DNA of 64,000 bases from Acidobacteriota bacterium (GTDB taxonomy: Bacteria > Acidobacteriota > Terriglobia > UBA7540). A program made the translations under genes and the position numbers. Where the stretch lies: assembly GCA_021817045.1 (NCBI GenBank), contig JAKAWG010000010.1:1-64000 (forward strand). The letters run 5' to 3'. The notes beneath the pieces are model-generated. The model made no database searches. It had not been told where the DNA came from and was given only the letters and a program-made list of their open reading frames with translations. Positions 52,430 through 61,496 of the stretch are shown piece after piece; the first letter of the stretch is position 1, and every line of letters starts with the position of its first letter.

Positions 52430-55102
52430 TCAGAAATGGAACTCCAGCGTCCCGTAAACGGTGATCGGCGCCCCAGGATAGGCAAAGGTGTAACCAGCAG
52501 ACGAAGTGCCATAGTAACCGCCGGAGGAGATGTATTCGTAGACGTTGTATCGCCTGTTCAGCATGTTTTGCAGGTCGACGTCGAAGGTGAGGAACTTGAT
52601 GGGGAGACTAAGGGAAAGGTTGGCCGTTTCGTATGCGGGCATAGTCAGGTGGCTGGGTGCGGCGGTGGTGCACGCCCCGCTCACCAAGCCGCAGTTGTCG
52701 AAGATGTGTTGCGGGCCGACAAGCTGGAACCACAACTGAGGAAAGAGAATCGCGTGGTCCTTGCGCTGGACGGTGTAATTGAACCCTGAATTCCATGTGG
52801 TGGTGGGAACATAAGGCACCGGTAGCCCGCCAAAGAAGACGCCTCCGCTATAGAACGAGGTGTACTGCGCTGATTCACCGTTCAAGTTGGTGAAAACGCG
52901 CAGGTCAGTAATCGGATCGACGTCAAAATACGCGTTGACGCCCTGATACCACGAGCTGCCGCTAGTGTTAATCACGTTGCCGTTTCCGAGCTCGACAGAC
53001 AACTGCTCGTTCGCGTACCGCAGGTGATAATAGGAAGCGCCGAGCAAAACGTTCTTCACGTGGCCGATGCTCGGGAAATGAACCTTGAAACCTCCTTGGG
53101 TGTATATTGCGCTCGCGAGGATGTAGTTCGTTGCGGGATCAAGGCTCTGGAAAAGCCCGCCGCCGCCGCCCAGAGACGGCGACCGATAAACCTTCGCGTA
53201 ACTGCCGTAGAACGACAGCCAGGACCACGGCTGAAAAGCACCGCTGAGGGAAGGCTCGACTCCAGTACGAGCCGCTTTCGAGCCGCACGAGGAGCCTTGG
53301 TCCACAGTGACGACTGGCACGTCCGGGGTGAAAGACGCGCCCGTAAGAACGCAGTGACTGGTAAGCGTAGCCAGCACGCCTGGAGCAAACGTGAAATCCT
53401 GCAATGTGCCGGAATAGGAGTTGACTGCGAATCTGTCAAACCGCACACCGGGCGTGATGCTCACACTCCCGATCGGGTGGAAGGCATCCTGAACGAAGCC
53501 CGCGAAGTTATCCTGGTCGAAGTATGTGGAGCGAATCTTACCGCCAATGTTGACGATCTGTCCGGAACCACTGCCGCCCAAAGCCGGATCAAAGAAGTTG
53601 TTCCGGGTGTTGTAAATATCATGAACAAAATAGCCGCCTTCAGAGATCTTGTTGTGGGGAAGATCTTCGCTTACCAAGAGTTGGTCACCTATCGTATTCT
53701 GGCGCGGGTTGTTATATTCGTTCACTTGGTTGGGAGTGATATAGAGGTCGTTCGTGCGCCTGTGCTGGCGGAATTCGTTCGTGTACCAGGTCTGGTTTTG
53801 CACGCCGGTCGAAGCAGTAAGCAGAAAAATCTCTTTTGCGTAAACCATTCCCAACTGGTCGGCGTCGTACTTGTTGTAGTTGTCAAAAGGCAGGGTGCTG
53901 TAAAAGCCCGAAGTTGCCTGGCTGTAAAGCTCGGCACCCGGAACGTCAAGTCCTTGCATGGTAAGGCCCGGCACGTCCGTCATCGGAATGATCTGGGTGC
54001 GGTAGCCGCCGGCTCTCGCATAATAACCCCCAACGTCAAAGATGCCTGTCTGGAATGATTTCGTCGTCTTGACGTAGAGCGCGCCGTCTCGGCTTGGGTT
54101 TGCGAACCCGTCTGGGCCGACCCGGAAGTTGTTGCCGTCGCCTAACCCGCCGGCAAAGGCCGCTGACCAGCCGTGCCAGAGGCCGCTCACCGCGTTCAGC
54201 TCGAGATTCTTCTGATCGTAACTTCCGCCGCTCAGATAGGCATCGAGGTGCGCCTTGGAAGCGGGCTGCACAGGTACGAAATCAACGGACCCGCCAATAT
54301 CGGTGTAATAGCGATTCGCAGGATCACCCGGCCCATAGGTGACGTTCGTGTTCTGGAACATTTCGGTCTGTGGCAGAGATGCTGACGGCCACAGCCCGCT
54401 GGCCGCATCCACGATCGGGATGCCATCGAGTGTGACGCCGAGCGAGCCAGGGTATGTGTAGCCGCCGTAGCCGCCCCAGCCCTGGTTAATTCCGTTGATG
54501 GCGATAGTGGCTTTCGTTTGCCCGGTGGGACCGTAGCCGGTGACGTTTGCGCCTGGAGCCATGGAAATGATCTGTGGCGCGCCGGCCAGCGGACCGACGG
54601 CGTCCATCTCCTTCCGGCCGAGTACCCGCAGAGTCTGGTCCGACTTGAATACGTCCTGCTGCGATGGCTGGAGCGTTGCTCCTGGCACGGCGCTCGCCGT
54701 CACCTGCACGGTTTGCTTTGCGCCCTGGAGCACGAGCTGCGCGTGCACGGTGGCGTGCTCTTGAGCCTGTAATGCGACTTGTTCTGTGTAAATCTGGAAG
54801 CCGGTTTGCTTGATCGTTACCAGGTAACGAGCAGTGGTCAAGCTGCTTACGCTAAAGCGTCCTTGGGCGTCCGTCGTCGTACCCGTGGCAGTACCGGTTG
54901 TGGTATCCGTCACCGTAACGGTCGCCCCAGGAATCGCGCCACCCGAGGGATCCAGCACCTGCCCGCTAATGCTGCCGCCCGATATCGCATTGGAATTGCC
55001 GGAGTCTGCTACCTGAGCGCGAGCCGTAACGACCGCTCCAATCCAAAACAGTAAAGCGCTGCCCGTAATGATGACGCCTGCCCGGATCAGTCTTAGTAAC
55101 AT
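52430..55102 (-). CDS. TonB-dependent receptor with carboxypeptidase-regulatory-like N-domain (890 aa)
   Basis: Outer-membrane active-transport receptor. The ATG at 55102 has a very strong GGAGGAGGG seven bases ahead and gives a clean signal peptide (IRAGVIITGSALLFWIGAVVTARA), so the 30 residues further upstream are dropped. Residues about 35-125 form a CarboxypepD_reg-like Ig domain (GGSISGQVLDPSGGAIPGATVTVTD), followed by the plug (VLGRKEMDAVGPLAGAPQI, GVTLDGIPIVDAA) and a 22-stranded barrel, with the closing strand ending in VYGTLEFHF. The family imports glycans, siderophores or other large ligands. Directly upstream of the multiheme cytochrome gene, so its ligand may relate to electron transfer or metals. 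No inner-membrane partner other than the OPT transporter is adjacent. Confidence 0.9.
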   Translation of the reverse strand: MLLRLIRAGVIITGSALLFWIGAVVTARAQVADSGNSNAISGGSISGQVLDPSGGAIPGATVTVTDTTTGTATGTTTDAQGRFSVSSLTTARYLVTIKQTGFQIYTEQVALQAQEHATVHAQLVLQGAKQTVQVTASAVPGATLQPSQQDVFKSDQTLRVLGRKEMDAVGPLAGAPQIISMAPGANVTGYGPTGQTKATIAINGINQGWGGYGGYTYPGSLGVTLDGIPIVDAASGLWPSASLPQTEMFQNTNVTYGPGDPANRYYTDIGGSVDFVPVQPASKAHLDAYLSGGSYDQKNLELNAVSGLWHGWSAAFAGGLGDGNNFRVGPDGFANPSRDGALYVKTTKSFQTGIFDVGGYYARAGGYRTQIIPMTDVPGLTMQGLDVPGAELYSQATSGFYSTLPFDNYNKYDADQLGMVYAKEIFLLTASTGVQNQTWYTNEFRQHRRTNDLYITPNQVNEYNNPRQNTIGDQLLVSEDLPHNKISEGGYFVHDIYNTRNNFFDPALGGSGSGQIVNIGGKIRSTYFDQDNFAGFVQDAFHPIGSVSITPGVRFDRFAVNSYSGTLQDFTFAPGVLATLTSHCVLTGASFTPDVPVVTVDQGSSCGSKAARTGVEPSLSGAFQPWSWLSFYGSYAKVYRSPSLGGGGGLFQSLDPATNYILASAIYTQGGFKVHFPSIGHVKNVLLGASYYHLRYANEQLSVELGNGNVINTSGSSWYQGVNAYFDVDPITDLRVFTNLNGESAQYTSFYSGGVFFGGLPVPYVPTTTWNSGFNYTVQRKDHAILFPQLWFQLVGPQHIFDNCGLVSGACTTAAPSHLTMPAYETANLSLSLPIKFLTFDVDLQNMLNRRYNVYEYISSGGYYGTSSAGYTFAYPGAPITVYGTLEFHF

Positions 55103-55335
55103 CAAATCCCTCCTCCACTCTTGACGTCTGATCGTGTTACGCCCCGATGACGGCAAGGTCATGAAATGAGCATGTTGTCGCTTGGATCGCATTGTCGTTT
55201 GCGAAGGTTAAGCTTGTGTGATCGCTGAATGAAATCTTGATTACGGATCGTCAGGGCGTTCGTTCGGCAGAAAGGCGGGGAAATGTCTTTCGGGAGGTTT
55301 GGGACAGAAACCAGGGCGAAGAGCGGCAGCCTGCT

Positions 55336-57375
55336 TCAGGAGTCTCTCAACCTCTTGCTCGGGATGCGCACCAGACAGTAAGCGATGATGGCGAAGGCGA
55401 TGAGAGAAAGCCAGCCGCCCCAGCGCGGGACGAAAGACAATGTGGTGACGCCGATTAGAACGTATGTGATTGAAGGGACGCCGGTGATAAACAGCGTTGC
55501 GAGCAGAATGCCCATAATGGCCTCGCCGGCAATGAAGCCAGAAGCGATCAGCGTGCCGCGCTCGTCGAATCGGGCCTTTTGTTCACCGGACAAAGTGGCG
55601 CGCCGAGCCACCCGGTCCGCTGCCCACTTCAGCAAGCCGCCCACAAAGATCGCGGAAGTGGTTTCAAGAGGCAGATACATGCCGACAGCGATCAGCATGG
55701 GCGAAGGCGCCTGAATCAGGATGAGCGCCAGGCCCAGCAGAATGCCCATCAGCAGTAATCCCCAGGGCATCTGCCCGCCAACAATGCCTTGCGCGAGCTG
55801 CGCCATCAGGCCCGCTTGCGGCGCCGGCAACTGCAGCCCACCAATGCCGCCCGTATTGAGGTTAGCCTGGTTCAGCACGACGATCGGCCACATCAAAAAG
55901 AACGCCAGTGCCGTGACGCTGAAGATTTCGGCCACCTCCATTTTCCACGGCGTGCCACCGAGGATGTAGCCGGCCTTCAGGTCCTGCATCAGGCTTCCCG
56001 AAACGCAACACGCGCAACAGACCACCGACGCCACGCCCAGAACCGCGGCCACGCCGCCAATACCTTTCACGCCGATGCCAACCATCAGCAGCGCGGCAAC
56101 TACGAGCGCCACCAAGGTGAGGCCCGAAACCGGATTGTTCGAGGAGCCGACGAGTCCTACCAGGTAACCCGCCACGGCCGCCAGGAAAAAGCCGCTGCCT
56201 GTCATCACCAGTGCCGCCAGGAGCGCGGCCCGCCAGCTATGAGCGAAGTGCTGATAGATGATGGTGATGGGAATCACCAGCGCGATGATGGCGCCGACGA
56301 TCCATTGAATAGGAATGTCGATATCCAGCCGCGTCCAGCCGCCATCTCCGTGGCCTGCTTCTTCGGAGGCGTGAAAGGCTCCGCGGATCGAGCGCAGGAT
56401 GGAGCCGCGCATTTTGAAGAGAGTATAAACCGCGCCGATGAGCATCGCCCCCACGGCGATGGGTCGCACCACGCTGAACCAGACGCTGTAGCTGAGCACG
56501 TTCCACGGGGCTACGCCGCCGGGCAGGGTCGCCCCCAGACGGTGCGGCAGGTCCGGATCGATAAAAAGCACAAGCGGGATCAGCACCAGCCACGCGAGCG
56601 CACCGCCGCAAAACGTAATCGCGGAAAGCATTGGCCCGATGATGTAGCCGATGCCGATGAGAGCGGGTGACGCGGAGGGCGTAGTGTAAGCGATTCCGCC
56701 GCTGTAGCTCACCGTGCCCAGCGTGCGTTGTTCAAAACCTGAAAAGGTGATGAGAGACTTGGGAAAACGGACAAAAAAGGAGACGGAGTCCATGAACAGT
56801 TGGAAGCCTTTTTGGTCCTTCAGCACCTGGAGCAGAGCACCCAGACCCATCGCGCCGAAAATATATCGCGGAGCATCCGCGGCCCCGGTTTGGCCTGCCT
56901 TCACGATCTCCGCGCTGGCCGTGCTTTCCGGAAACGGCAAATCCGATTCCACGCACAACGGGCGGCGCAGAACAATGATGAAGAAGATGCCGAGCAAGCC
57001 GCCCGCCAGCAGAATCATGGCGCTCACCCAAAAATGGCCGCTGAGGTTGCTCCATAGGCGATGCCCCCCCACTTTCACCATCAAGAAGGCGGGGATCGTG
57101 AAGATGGCTCCGGCCACCAGCGCTTCGCCCACCGAGGCTGCGGTTCGCGCGATGTTTTGCTCGAGTACGCCGCCACGGAAGAACGGCAGCCGGAACAGTG
57201 CAACCGCGATGACGGCGGCGGGAATTGTAGCCGCCACAGTTTGGCCCGCCTTCATCCCGAGGTACGCGTTGGCGGCTCCGAAAATGAAGGCCATCACGAT
57301 CCCGGCTATCACTGCCTTGAGTGTGAATTCGCGCTCCTTCGAATCGTACGGGACGTAGGGCTTGAATTCGGACAC
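55336..57375 (-). CDS. OPT family oligopeptide/metal-chelate transporter
   Basis: A proton-coupled inner-membrane transporter with about 14-16 hydrophobic helices. Family blocks are KAVIAGIVMAFIFGAANAYLGMKAGQTVAATIPAAVIAVAL at the start, GSSNNPVSGLTLVALVVAALL (NPxSG-like) near residue 410, and AGYILGGTPWKMEVAEI. OPT proteins import oligopeptides or metal chelates such as siderophores. It lies about 230 bp upstream of the TonB receptor and on the same strand, a plausible inner-membrane partner, though co-transcription is not shown. 679 residues is normal. Confidence 0.9.
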   Translation of the reverse strand: MSEFKPYVPYDSKEREFTLKAVIAGIVMAFIFGAANAYLGMKAGQTVAATIPAAVIAVALFRLPFFRGGVLEQNIARTAASVGEALVAGAIFTIPAFLMVKVGGHRLWSNLSGHFWVSAMILLAGGLLGIFFIIVLRRPLCVESDLPFPESTASAEIVKAGQTGAADAPRYIFGAMGLGALLQVLKDQKGFQLFMDSVSFFVRFPKSLITFSGFEQRTLGTVSYSGGIAYTTPSASPALIGIGYIIGPMLSAITFCGGALAWLVLIPLVLFIDPDLPHRLGATLPGGVAPWNVLSYSVWFSVVRPIAVGAMLIGAVYTLFKMRGSILRSIRGAFHASEEAGHGDGGWTRLDIDIPIQWIVGAIIALVIPITIIYQHFAHSWRAALLAALVMTGSGFFLAAVAGYLVGLVGSSNNPVSGLTLVALVVAALLMVGIGVKGIGGVAAVLGVASVVCCACCVSGSLMQDLKAGYILGGTPWKMEVAEIFSVTALAFFLMWPIVVLNQANLNTGGIGGLQLPAPQAGLMAQLAQGIVGGQMPWGLLLMGILLGLALILIQAPSPMLIAVGMYLPLETTSAIFVGGLLKWAADRVARRATLSGEQKARFDERGTLIASGFIAGEAIMGILLATLFITGVPSITYVLIGVTTLSFVPRWGGWLSLIAFAIIAYCLVRIPSKRLRDS

Positions 57376-57792
57376 GTTCTCACCTCTCTCGAATTCGGCG
57401 GCCGAAGCAGGAAAGCCGCGTCGATTGATGCGAAAGTGGAATATAGCATGGTAGGAATTCTGTTGCTAAGGAATGCAAACTGAGTTGAACGGTCCCGCCG
57501 ACCAGCAAGGCATCTTCCTCTCTTTTGCAGGTCGCCCAGCAAAGCAAAACGGAGTGGGATTCATCACAAGAAGGTGTGAGCGTCATCACATTAAAAGGTA
57601 CTAATCTGTGCCATTCTTTTTCCCAGTGGCGTGGAAACGGGAGTTGTTGAGCGTGTGGTTTCCAATCAACAGCATCGAAAAATCCAGCTAAGAGACGCCA
57701 GGCGGTGTGTCGCTATTTGATGAGCGACCGAGTCTCGCATCTCCAGCCTCCCGTGGGGGAAACAATCACCACAAATGATGAGGAGGCGAAGC
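57376..57792. other. Divergent gap between OPT transporter and thiolase genes
   Basis: About 417 bp carrying promoters in both directions. No PhaR-type palindrome like the one at 60445-60461 was seen here. Nothing else is recognised. Confidence 0.35.
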
Positions 57793-58983
57793 ATGTCAAC
57801 CGAGCGTGAAGTCATCGTGTTAAGCGCGGTTCGAACCGCGATTGGGAGGTACGGTGGTTCACTCAAGGATTTATCCCCCACCGAGTTGGGCGCAATCGTT
57901 ACGCGGGAATCCATCAAGCGCGCGGGAATTGAGCCCTCCGAGGTGGGACACGTAGTATTTGGAAACGTCATCCATACAGACGCCAAGGATATGTACCTGG
58001 CGCGCGTGGCCGCGGTCCGCGGTGGAATCCCGGTAGAGACACCCGCCTTTACCGTCAATCGAGTTTGTGGAAGCGGATTGCAGGCGATCATTTCGGCGGC
58101 CCAAATCATTCGCCTGGGAGAGACCAATGTGGCTGTGGCCGGCGGGACGGAGAGCATGAGCCGCGGTCCCTATTGGCTGCCCAACCTCCGCTGGGGACAG
58201 CGCATGAACAACGCCACGGCGGTGGACGTGATGGTTGGCGCCATCACCGACCCGTTTGACGAAGTTCACATGGGTATAACCGCGGAGAATGTGGCACGGA
58301 AATGGGAAATTTCGCGCGAGGATCAAGACGCCTTTGCTGCCGAAAGCCACCGGCGTGCTCTCGAGGCGATTCAGGAATGCCGGTTCGCCTCACAGATCGT
58401 GCCGATCGAGCTCAAGGTCAAGGGTGGTTCGGTGACATTTGACAAAGACGAAGGTCCCAGGAAGGATGCGACCCTGGAGAATCTCGCCAAGCTAAAGCCG
58501 GTTTTCGACAAAGCCGGCACGGTCACTGCCGGCAACGCGTCAAGCATCAATGACGCCGCGGCCGGCGTAGTTTTGATGGAAAGAAGAGCTGCCGAAGACC
58601 GCGGGTTGAAACCCCTCGCCAAGCTCATGGACTACACCACGGCGGGGGTCGAACCCAAGTACATGGGCATTGGTCCGGTGCCGGCGGTCAGAAAGCTCCT
58701 GGGGAAAACGGGCCTGACGTTCAACGATCTGGACGTGTTCGAAGGCAACGAAGCTTTTGCCGCGCAGGCGCTGGCCGTCATCCGCGAGCTCGAAGTTCCC
58801 CTTGACAAGGTAAATCCCAACGGCGGCGCCATCGCTTTGGGACATCCCATCGGAGCGAGCGCCGCGATTCTCGTTGTGAAGGCGCTGCACGAACTGCGCC
58901 GCACCGGCGGCCGGTGCGGGCTCGTCACGCTGTGCATTGGAGGCGGCCAGGGCATCGCCGCCATTTTTGAAAACCTGAATTGA
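57793..58983 (+). CDS. phaA: Acetyl-CoA acetyltransferase (beta-ketothiolase)
   Basis: Condenses two acetyl-CoA to acetoacetyl-CoA, the first step of polyhydroxybutyrate synthesis. The catalytic residues are complete: Cys92 in NRVCGSGLQ, His351 in GHPIGAS and Cys381 in TLCIGGGQG. 396 residues is standard. The ATG at 57793 is chosen because GAGGAGG lies eight bases before it; another ATG 18 bp upstream overlaps that site. It is followed after 28 bp by phaB and belongs to a PHA locus. The same enzyme could also act in fatty acid or ketone-body turnover. Confidence 0.93.
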   Translation: MSTEREVIVLSAVRTAIGRYGGSLKDLSPTELGAIVTRESIKRAGIEPSEVGHVVFGNVIHTDAKDMYLARVAAVRGGIPVETPAFTVNRVCGSGLQAIISAAQIIRLGETNVAVAGGTESMSRGPYWLPNLRWGQRMNNATAVDVMVGAITDPFDEVHMGITAENVARKWEISREDQDAFAAESHRRALEAIQECRFASQIVPIELKVKGGSVTFDKDEGPRKDATLENLAKLKPVFDKAGTVTAGNASSINDAAAGVVLMERRAAEDRGLKPLAKLMDYTTAGVEPKYMGIGPVPAVRKLLGKTGLTFNDLDVFEGNEAFAAQALAVIRELEVPLDKVNPNGGAIALGHPIGASAAILVVKALHELRRTGGRCGLVTLCIGGGQGIAAIFENLN

Positions 58984-59011
58984 CTGCCGAATGGGCAAAG
59001 GAGGATAAGCC

Positions 59012-59797
59012 ATGTCGACCCTCCAGGTTGAATACGCAAAAGAGGTTCACTTTGTTAAAGAGCTCGAGGGAAAAGTTGCCCTCGTGACCGGCGCAAGCCG
59101 AGGGATTGGGCGCGCAATAGCGCTCGAGCTTGCGGCCCACGGGGCGACCGTGGCGATCAACTTCCGCACCCGCCTGACTCAGGCCGAAGCGCTTCGCGAT
59201 GAATTGCGCGAGGCAGGTGTGGAGGGCATCCTCGTGCAAGGGGATATTGCCCTGCGCGATGAGGCTCGCCGCGTGGTGAAAGCGGTGCTTGATTCCTGCA
59301 AGCACCTCGAAATTCTCGTCAATAACGCCGGCATCACGCGCGACCGCTCGTTGCGCAAAATGACGGACGACGAATGGACGGCTGTGATCAACACGAACTT
59401 GAACGGCGCCTACTACTGCATGAGCGCGGCACTATCGGCGATGATCGCGCAGAAGTACGGGCGCATCGTAAATATCAGCTCGTTTGTAGGCCAGGCCGGT
59501 AACTTCGGGCAGGCAAACTACGCAGCCAGTAAGGCGGCCCTCATCGGTTTCACCAAAGTTTTGGCGCTCGAGATGGCGCGTTATAACATCACCGCCAACG
59601 TCATCGCGCCGGGATTTACCGAAACCGACATGCTCGCGCACATTCCGCCGGAGATCATGGAGCAGATTAAAGCCAGGATTCCGCTGGGACGGCTTGGGCT
59701 GCCGGAAGAGGTCGCCAAAGCGGCCGCCTTCCTGATTATGAACGGCGACTACATCACCGGCCAGCAGATCAACGTGAACGGCGGCATTTATATGTAA
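59012..59797 (+). CDS. phaB: Acetoacetyl-CoA reductase
   Basis: NADPH-dependent short-chain dehydrogenase reducing acetoacetyl-CoA to (R)-3-hydroxybutyryl-CoA. The nucleotide loop reads VTGASRGIGRAIALEL, and the catalytic residues are Ser in ISSFVGQAGNFGQ and Tyr-x-x-x-Lys in NYAASKAAL; NNAGITRD and VIAPGFTETDML fit PhaB/FabG. The protein is about 15 residues longer at its N-terminus than most PhaB (MSTLQVEYAKEVHFVKEL); GGAGG ahead of the ATG at 59012 supports this start. Its position after phaA argues for PhaB rather than FabG. Cytoplasmic. Confidence 0.9.
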   Translation: MSTLQVEYAKEVHFVKELEGKVALVTGASRGIGRAIALELAAHGATVAINFRTRLTQAEALRDELREAGVEGILVQGDIALRDEARRVVKAVLDSCKHLEILVNNAGITRDRSLRKMTDDEWTAVINTNLNGAYYCMSAALSAMIAQKYGRIVNISSFVGQAGNFGQANYAASKAALIGFTKVLALEMARYNITANVIAPGFTETDMLAHIPPEIMEQIKARIPLGRLGLPEEVAKAAAFLIMNGDYITGQQINVNGGIYM

Positions 59798-59801
59798 CCT
59801 C

Positions 59802-60368
59802 TTACCGCGTGGAACGGCCGGGCGGCTTCCGGCTGCGGGGTGAGGGGTGGGGTTTGCGGGTTGAAAGCAACCCCTCCAACTCCTCCACGCGGCGGCGAAG
59901 CGCGGCGACCTCAGTGCTCTCGGCTTCGCGGCTACGGGGGCCCGGCGCCGTTTCAGAGTCGGACTCCCGCGTGGCGCTGGGGCGTGCCGCGTGCGGCTCG
60001 CGAGGCGAACTTATAAAATCGAACGGATTCAGCGCCGGCGACATCGCGCGGAGCGCGGTCTGGTACATCTCGAACGCAGCTTTGATGTAGTTCAGCGCGC
60101 CCTCTTGAGTCACACGGCCCGAAGCCACCACCATCTGGCGTAATACATTGAGAGGAAAGACAGAATCGGGCGACTTGGCGTGTTCCACGATGATCTGCGT
60201 GAGGATGAGGCGGGTAAGGTCCTCGCCGGTTGCCGCGTCCAGCACCTGCACCTCATTCCCGTCGCGGACGAGCTGGGCCACTTCGTCCAGATTGACGTAT
60301 TGGCTGCGAGCCGTGTCGTAAAGGCGGCGGTTCTCATACTTCTTGATCACGATCTTCTTGGGCGCCAT
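59802..60368 (-). CDS. phaR: Polyhydroxyalkanoate synthesis regulator PhaR (repressor)
   Basis: The N-terminal DNA-binding domain is diagnostic: KIVIKKYENRRLYDTARSQYVNLDEVAQLV, then DLTRLILTQIIVEH in the PHB-accumulation-regulator domain (residues about 3-115). The C-terminal 70 residues are charged, with a short coiled coil and a Pro/Arg/Lys tail. Known PhaR proteins bind both PHA and DNA, repressing phasin genes until granules form. It is transcribed opposite to the phasin gene, its start 135 bp from the phasin ATG, with a palindromic operator between. Convergent with phaB, four bases apart. 188 residues. Confidence 0.94.
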   Translation of the reverse strand: MAPKKIVIKKYENRRLYDTARSQYVNLDEVAQLVRDGNEVQVLDAATGEDLTRLILTQIIVEHAKSPDSVFPLNVLRQMVVASGRVTQEGALNYIKAAFEMYQTALRAMSPALNPFDFISSPREPHAARPSATRESDSETAPGPRSREAESTEVAALRRRVEELEGLLSTRKPHPSPRSRKPPGRSTR

Positions 60369-60408
60369 TTGTGAATTCCCTTTGCATCATTTTTTCTTCA
60401 TTTTTCAC

Positions 60409-60436
60409 TTGACAGCGACAGCCGAAGCGGTATGAT
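60409..60436 (+). promoter_or_regulatory. Sigma-70-type promoter of the phasin-like gene
   Basis: -35 TTGACA at 60409-60414 and -10 TATGAT at 60431-60436, spaced 16 bp. Near-consensus and strong. The start point should be near 60443, directly ahead of the PhaR palindrome. Confidence 0.82.
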
Positions 60437-60444
60437 GTAGATGA

Positions 60445-60470
60445 ATGCTGCAGTGCAGCATTTCCTGCAG
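60445..60470. promoter_or_regulatory. Candidate PhaR operator
   Basis: ATGCTGCAGTGCAGCAT (60445-60461) is a perfect palindrome about a central G and contains CTGC-N3-GCAG, the site reported for PhaR in Rhodobacter and Paracoccus. A further CTGCAG follows at 60465-60470. It overlaps the likely start of transcription, the right place for a repressor. Confidence 0.8.
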
Positions 60471-60502
60471 CATATCACGATGGACTAAGAAAGGAGCAGA
60501 AC

Positions 60503-60847
60503 ATGCCAGCACCAGCGAAGTCAAGCAAAGACGCCGCGAAGGGGGTGTACGAGTTCGCGGAGACCTTCCTTCCTCTGTATGAGAAAGGTGTAGAACACAT
60601 GGCGGAGATCCAGAAGAAGTCCCTGGAGCTTGCCGCCCGGCAGAACACAGAGTGGACCGGAGCGTTGAAGAAAGCGTTCCATTTCGCGCCCGAGACGCCA
60701 GCCGCATTCTGGATCGATGCAGCGGGACGGACGTTCGAAAAATACGTGGACATTCAGAAGGAGTTCATTGAGCACGTGGTCGACCAAGCCCATGCCGCGG
60801 CCAAGTTCAATCGGGAATACGGCGAAGCAGAGCGCAAGGAAGCGTGA
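60503..60847 (+). CDS. Phasin-like PHA granule-associated protein (114 aa)
   Basis: A small, mainly amphipathic-helical protein without signal peptide. The middle (VYEFAETFLPLYEKGVEHM, EIQKKSLELAARQNTEW) and the C-terminal AAGRTFEKYVDIQKEFIEHVVDQAHAAAK resemble phasins, which coat PHA granules. The assignment rests mainly on the locus and on a PhaR-type operator; sequence similarity is loose. AAAGGAG precedes the ATG by seven bases. It is the first gene of the rightward PHA group. Confidence 0.7.
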   Translation: MPAPAKSSKDAAKGVYEFAETFLPLYEKGVEHMAEIQKKSLELAARQNTEWTGALKKAFHFAPETPAAFWIDAAGRTFEKYVDIQKEFIEHVVDQAHAAAKFNREYGEAERKEA

Positions 60848-60974
60848 GGCCGCGCCGAGGGGGCCTTTGCCAGGGATTAACTTCGCCGCCCGCGTGGAGG
60901 GTGTGGAGAACCGGGTGGGGGCGTGAGAAACGGTGTGTGTCTCGGTGACGAGCGTCACAGCCGGAAGCTGAAAG

Positions 60975-60991
60975 CTGCTGCAGGCTTGCAG
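60975..60991. promoter_or_regulatory. Possible second PhaR site
   Basis: CTGCTGCAGGCTTGCAG contains CTGC-N1-GCAG and CTGC-N6-GCAG, so the spacing does not match the N3-4 consensus. It lies in the gap between the phasin-like and PhaE-like genes, about 120 bp ahead of the latter. Confidence 0.35.
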
Positions 60992-61107
60992 GTGTAGGAT
61001 GCTCGTCTCTGAGGGACCGCCGAGAGGTCCAGCCTGCACCAGGCTTGCCGCGAGGATGCCGGGTGTAGTGTCCGAGGCGGTAACTACTGGGGCGAAAGGA
61101 GTTGCGA

Positions 61108-61494
61108 ATGGCCAACGAACAGACGAACGATGGCAATGCCAGCGAAGCGACGGACGCCTGGCGGCAGGTACGGGACGCTTGGCTTGAGAACTGGGCGAAG
61201 GTCATGGTCGAAGCCGTAAATACGGATGCCTATGCCAAAGCGACCGGGACGCTCCTCGATAGTTACCTCACGGCGTCGGGGCCGGTCCGGGAGGCGATGG
61301 AGAAAGTCATGTTGTCGCTTCTCGCGCAGCTCAGTATGCCTTCCCGTGCCGATGTCTTAGGCGTCGCGGAACGAATGACGAATATCGAGATGAGGCTCGA
61401 CGACATGGATGCCAAGCTGGATCGGATCGAGCGATTAGTTTCCAAATCGCCCATGGGGACACCGGCGGGAAGAGCTAAGAAACGGCGGCAGTAG
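61108..61494 (+). CDS. phaE: Short PhaE-like subunit of class III PHA synthase (128 aa)
   Basis: The gene lies two bases before phaC, where PhaE is found in class III systems. The N-terminal half (VRDAWLENWAKVMVEAVNTDAYA) resembles the PhaE/phasin-like helix. The C-terminal half has the conserved link MPSRADVLGVAERMTNIEMR leading into a coiled coil (LDDMDAKLDRIERLV) and a basic tail. Known PhaE subunits are about 300-400 residues, so this is a minimal version. AAAGGAG six bases before the ATG at 61108 supports the start over a TTG six bases earlier. Confidence 0.6.
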   Translation: MANEQTNDGNASEATDAWRQVRDAWLENWAKVMVEAVNTDAYAKATGTLLDSYLTASGPVREAMEKVMLSLLAQLSMPSRADVLGVAERMTNIEMRLDDMDAKLDRIERLVSKSPMGTPAGRAKKRRQ

Positions 61495-61496
61495 CC

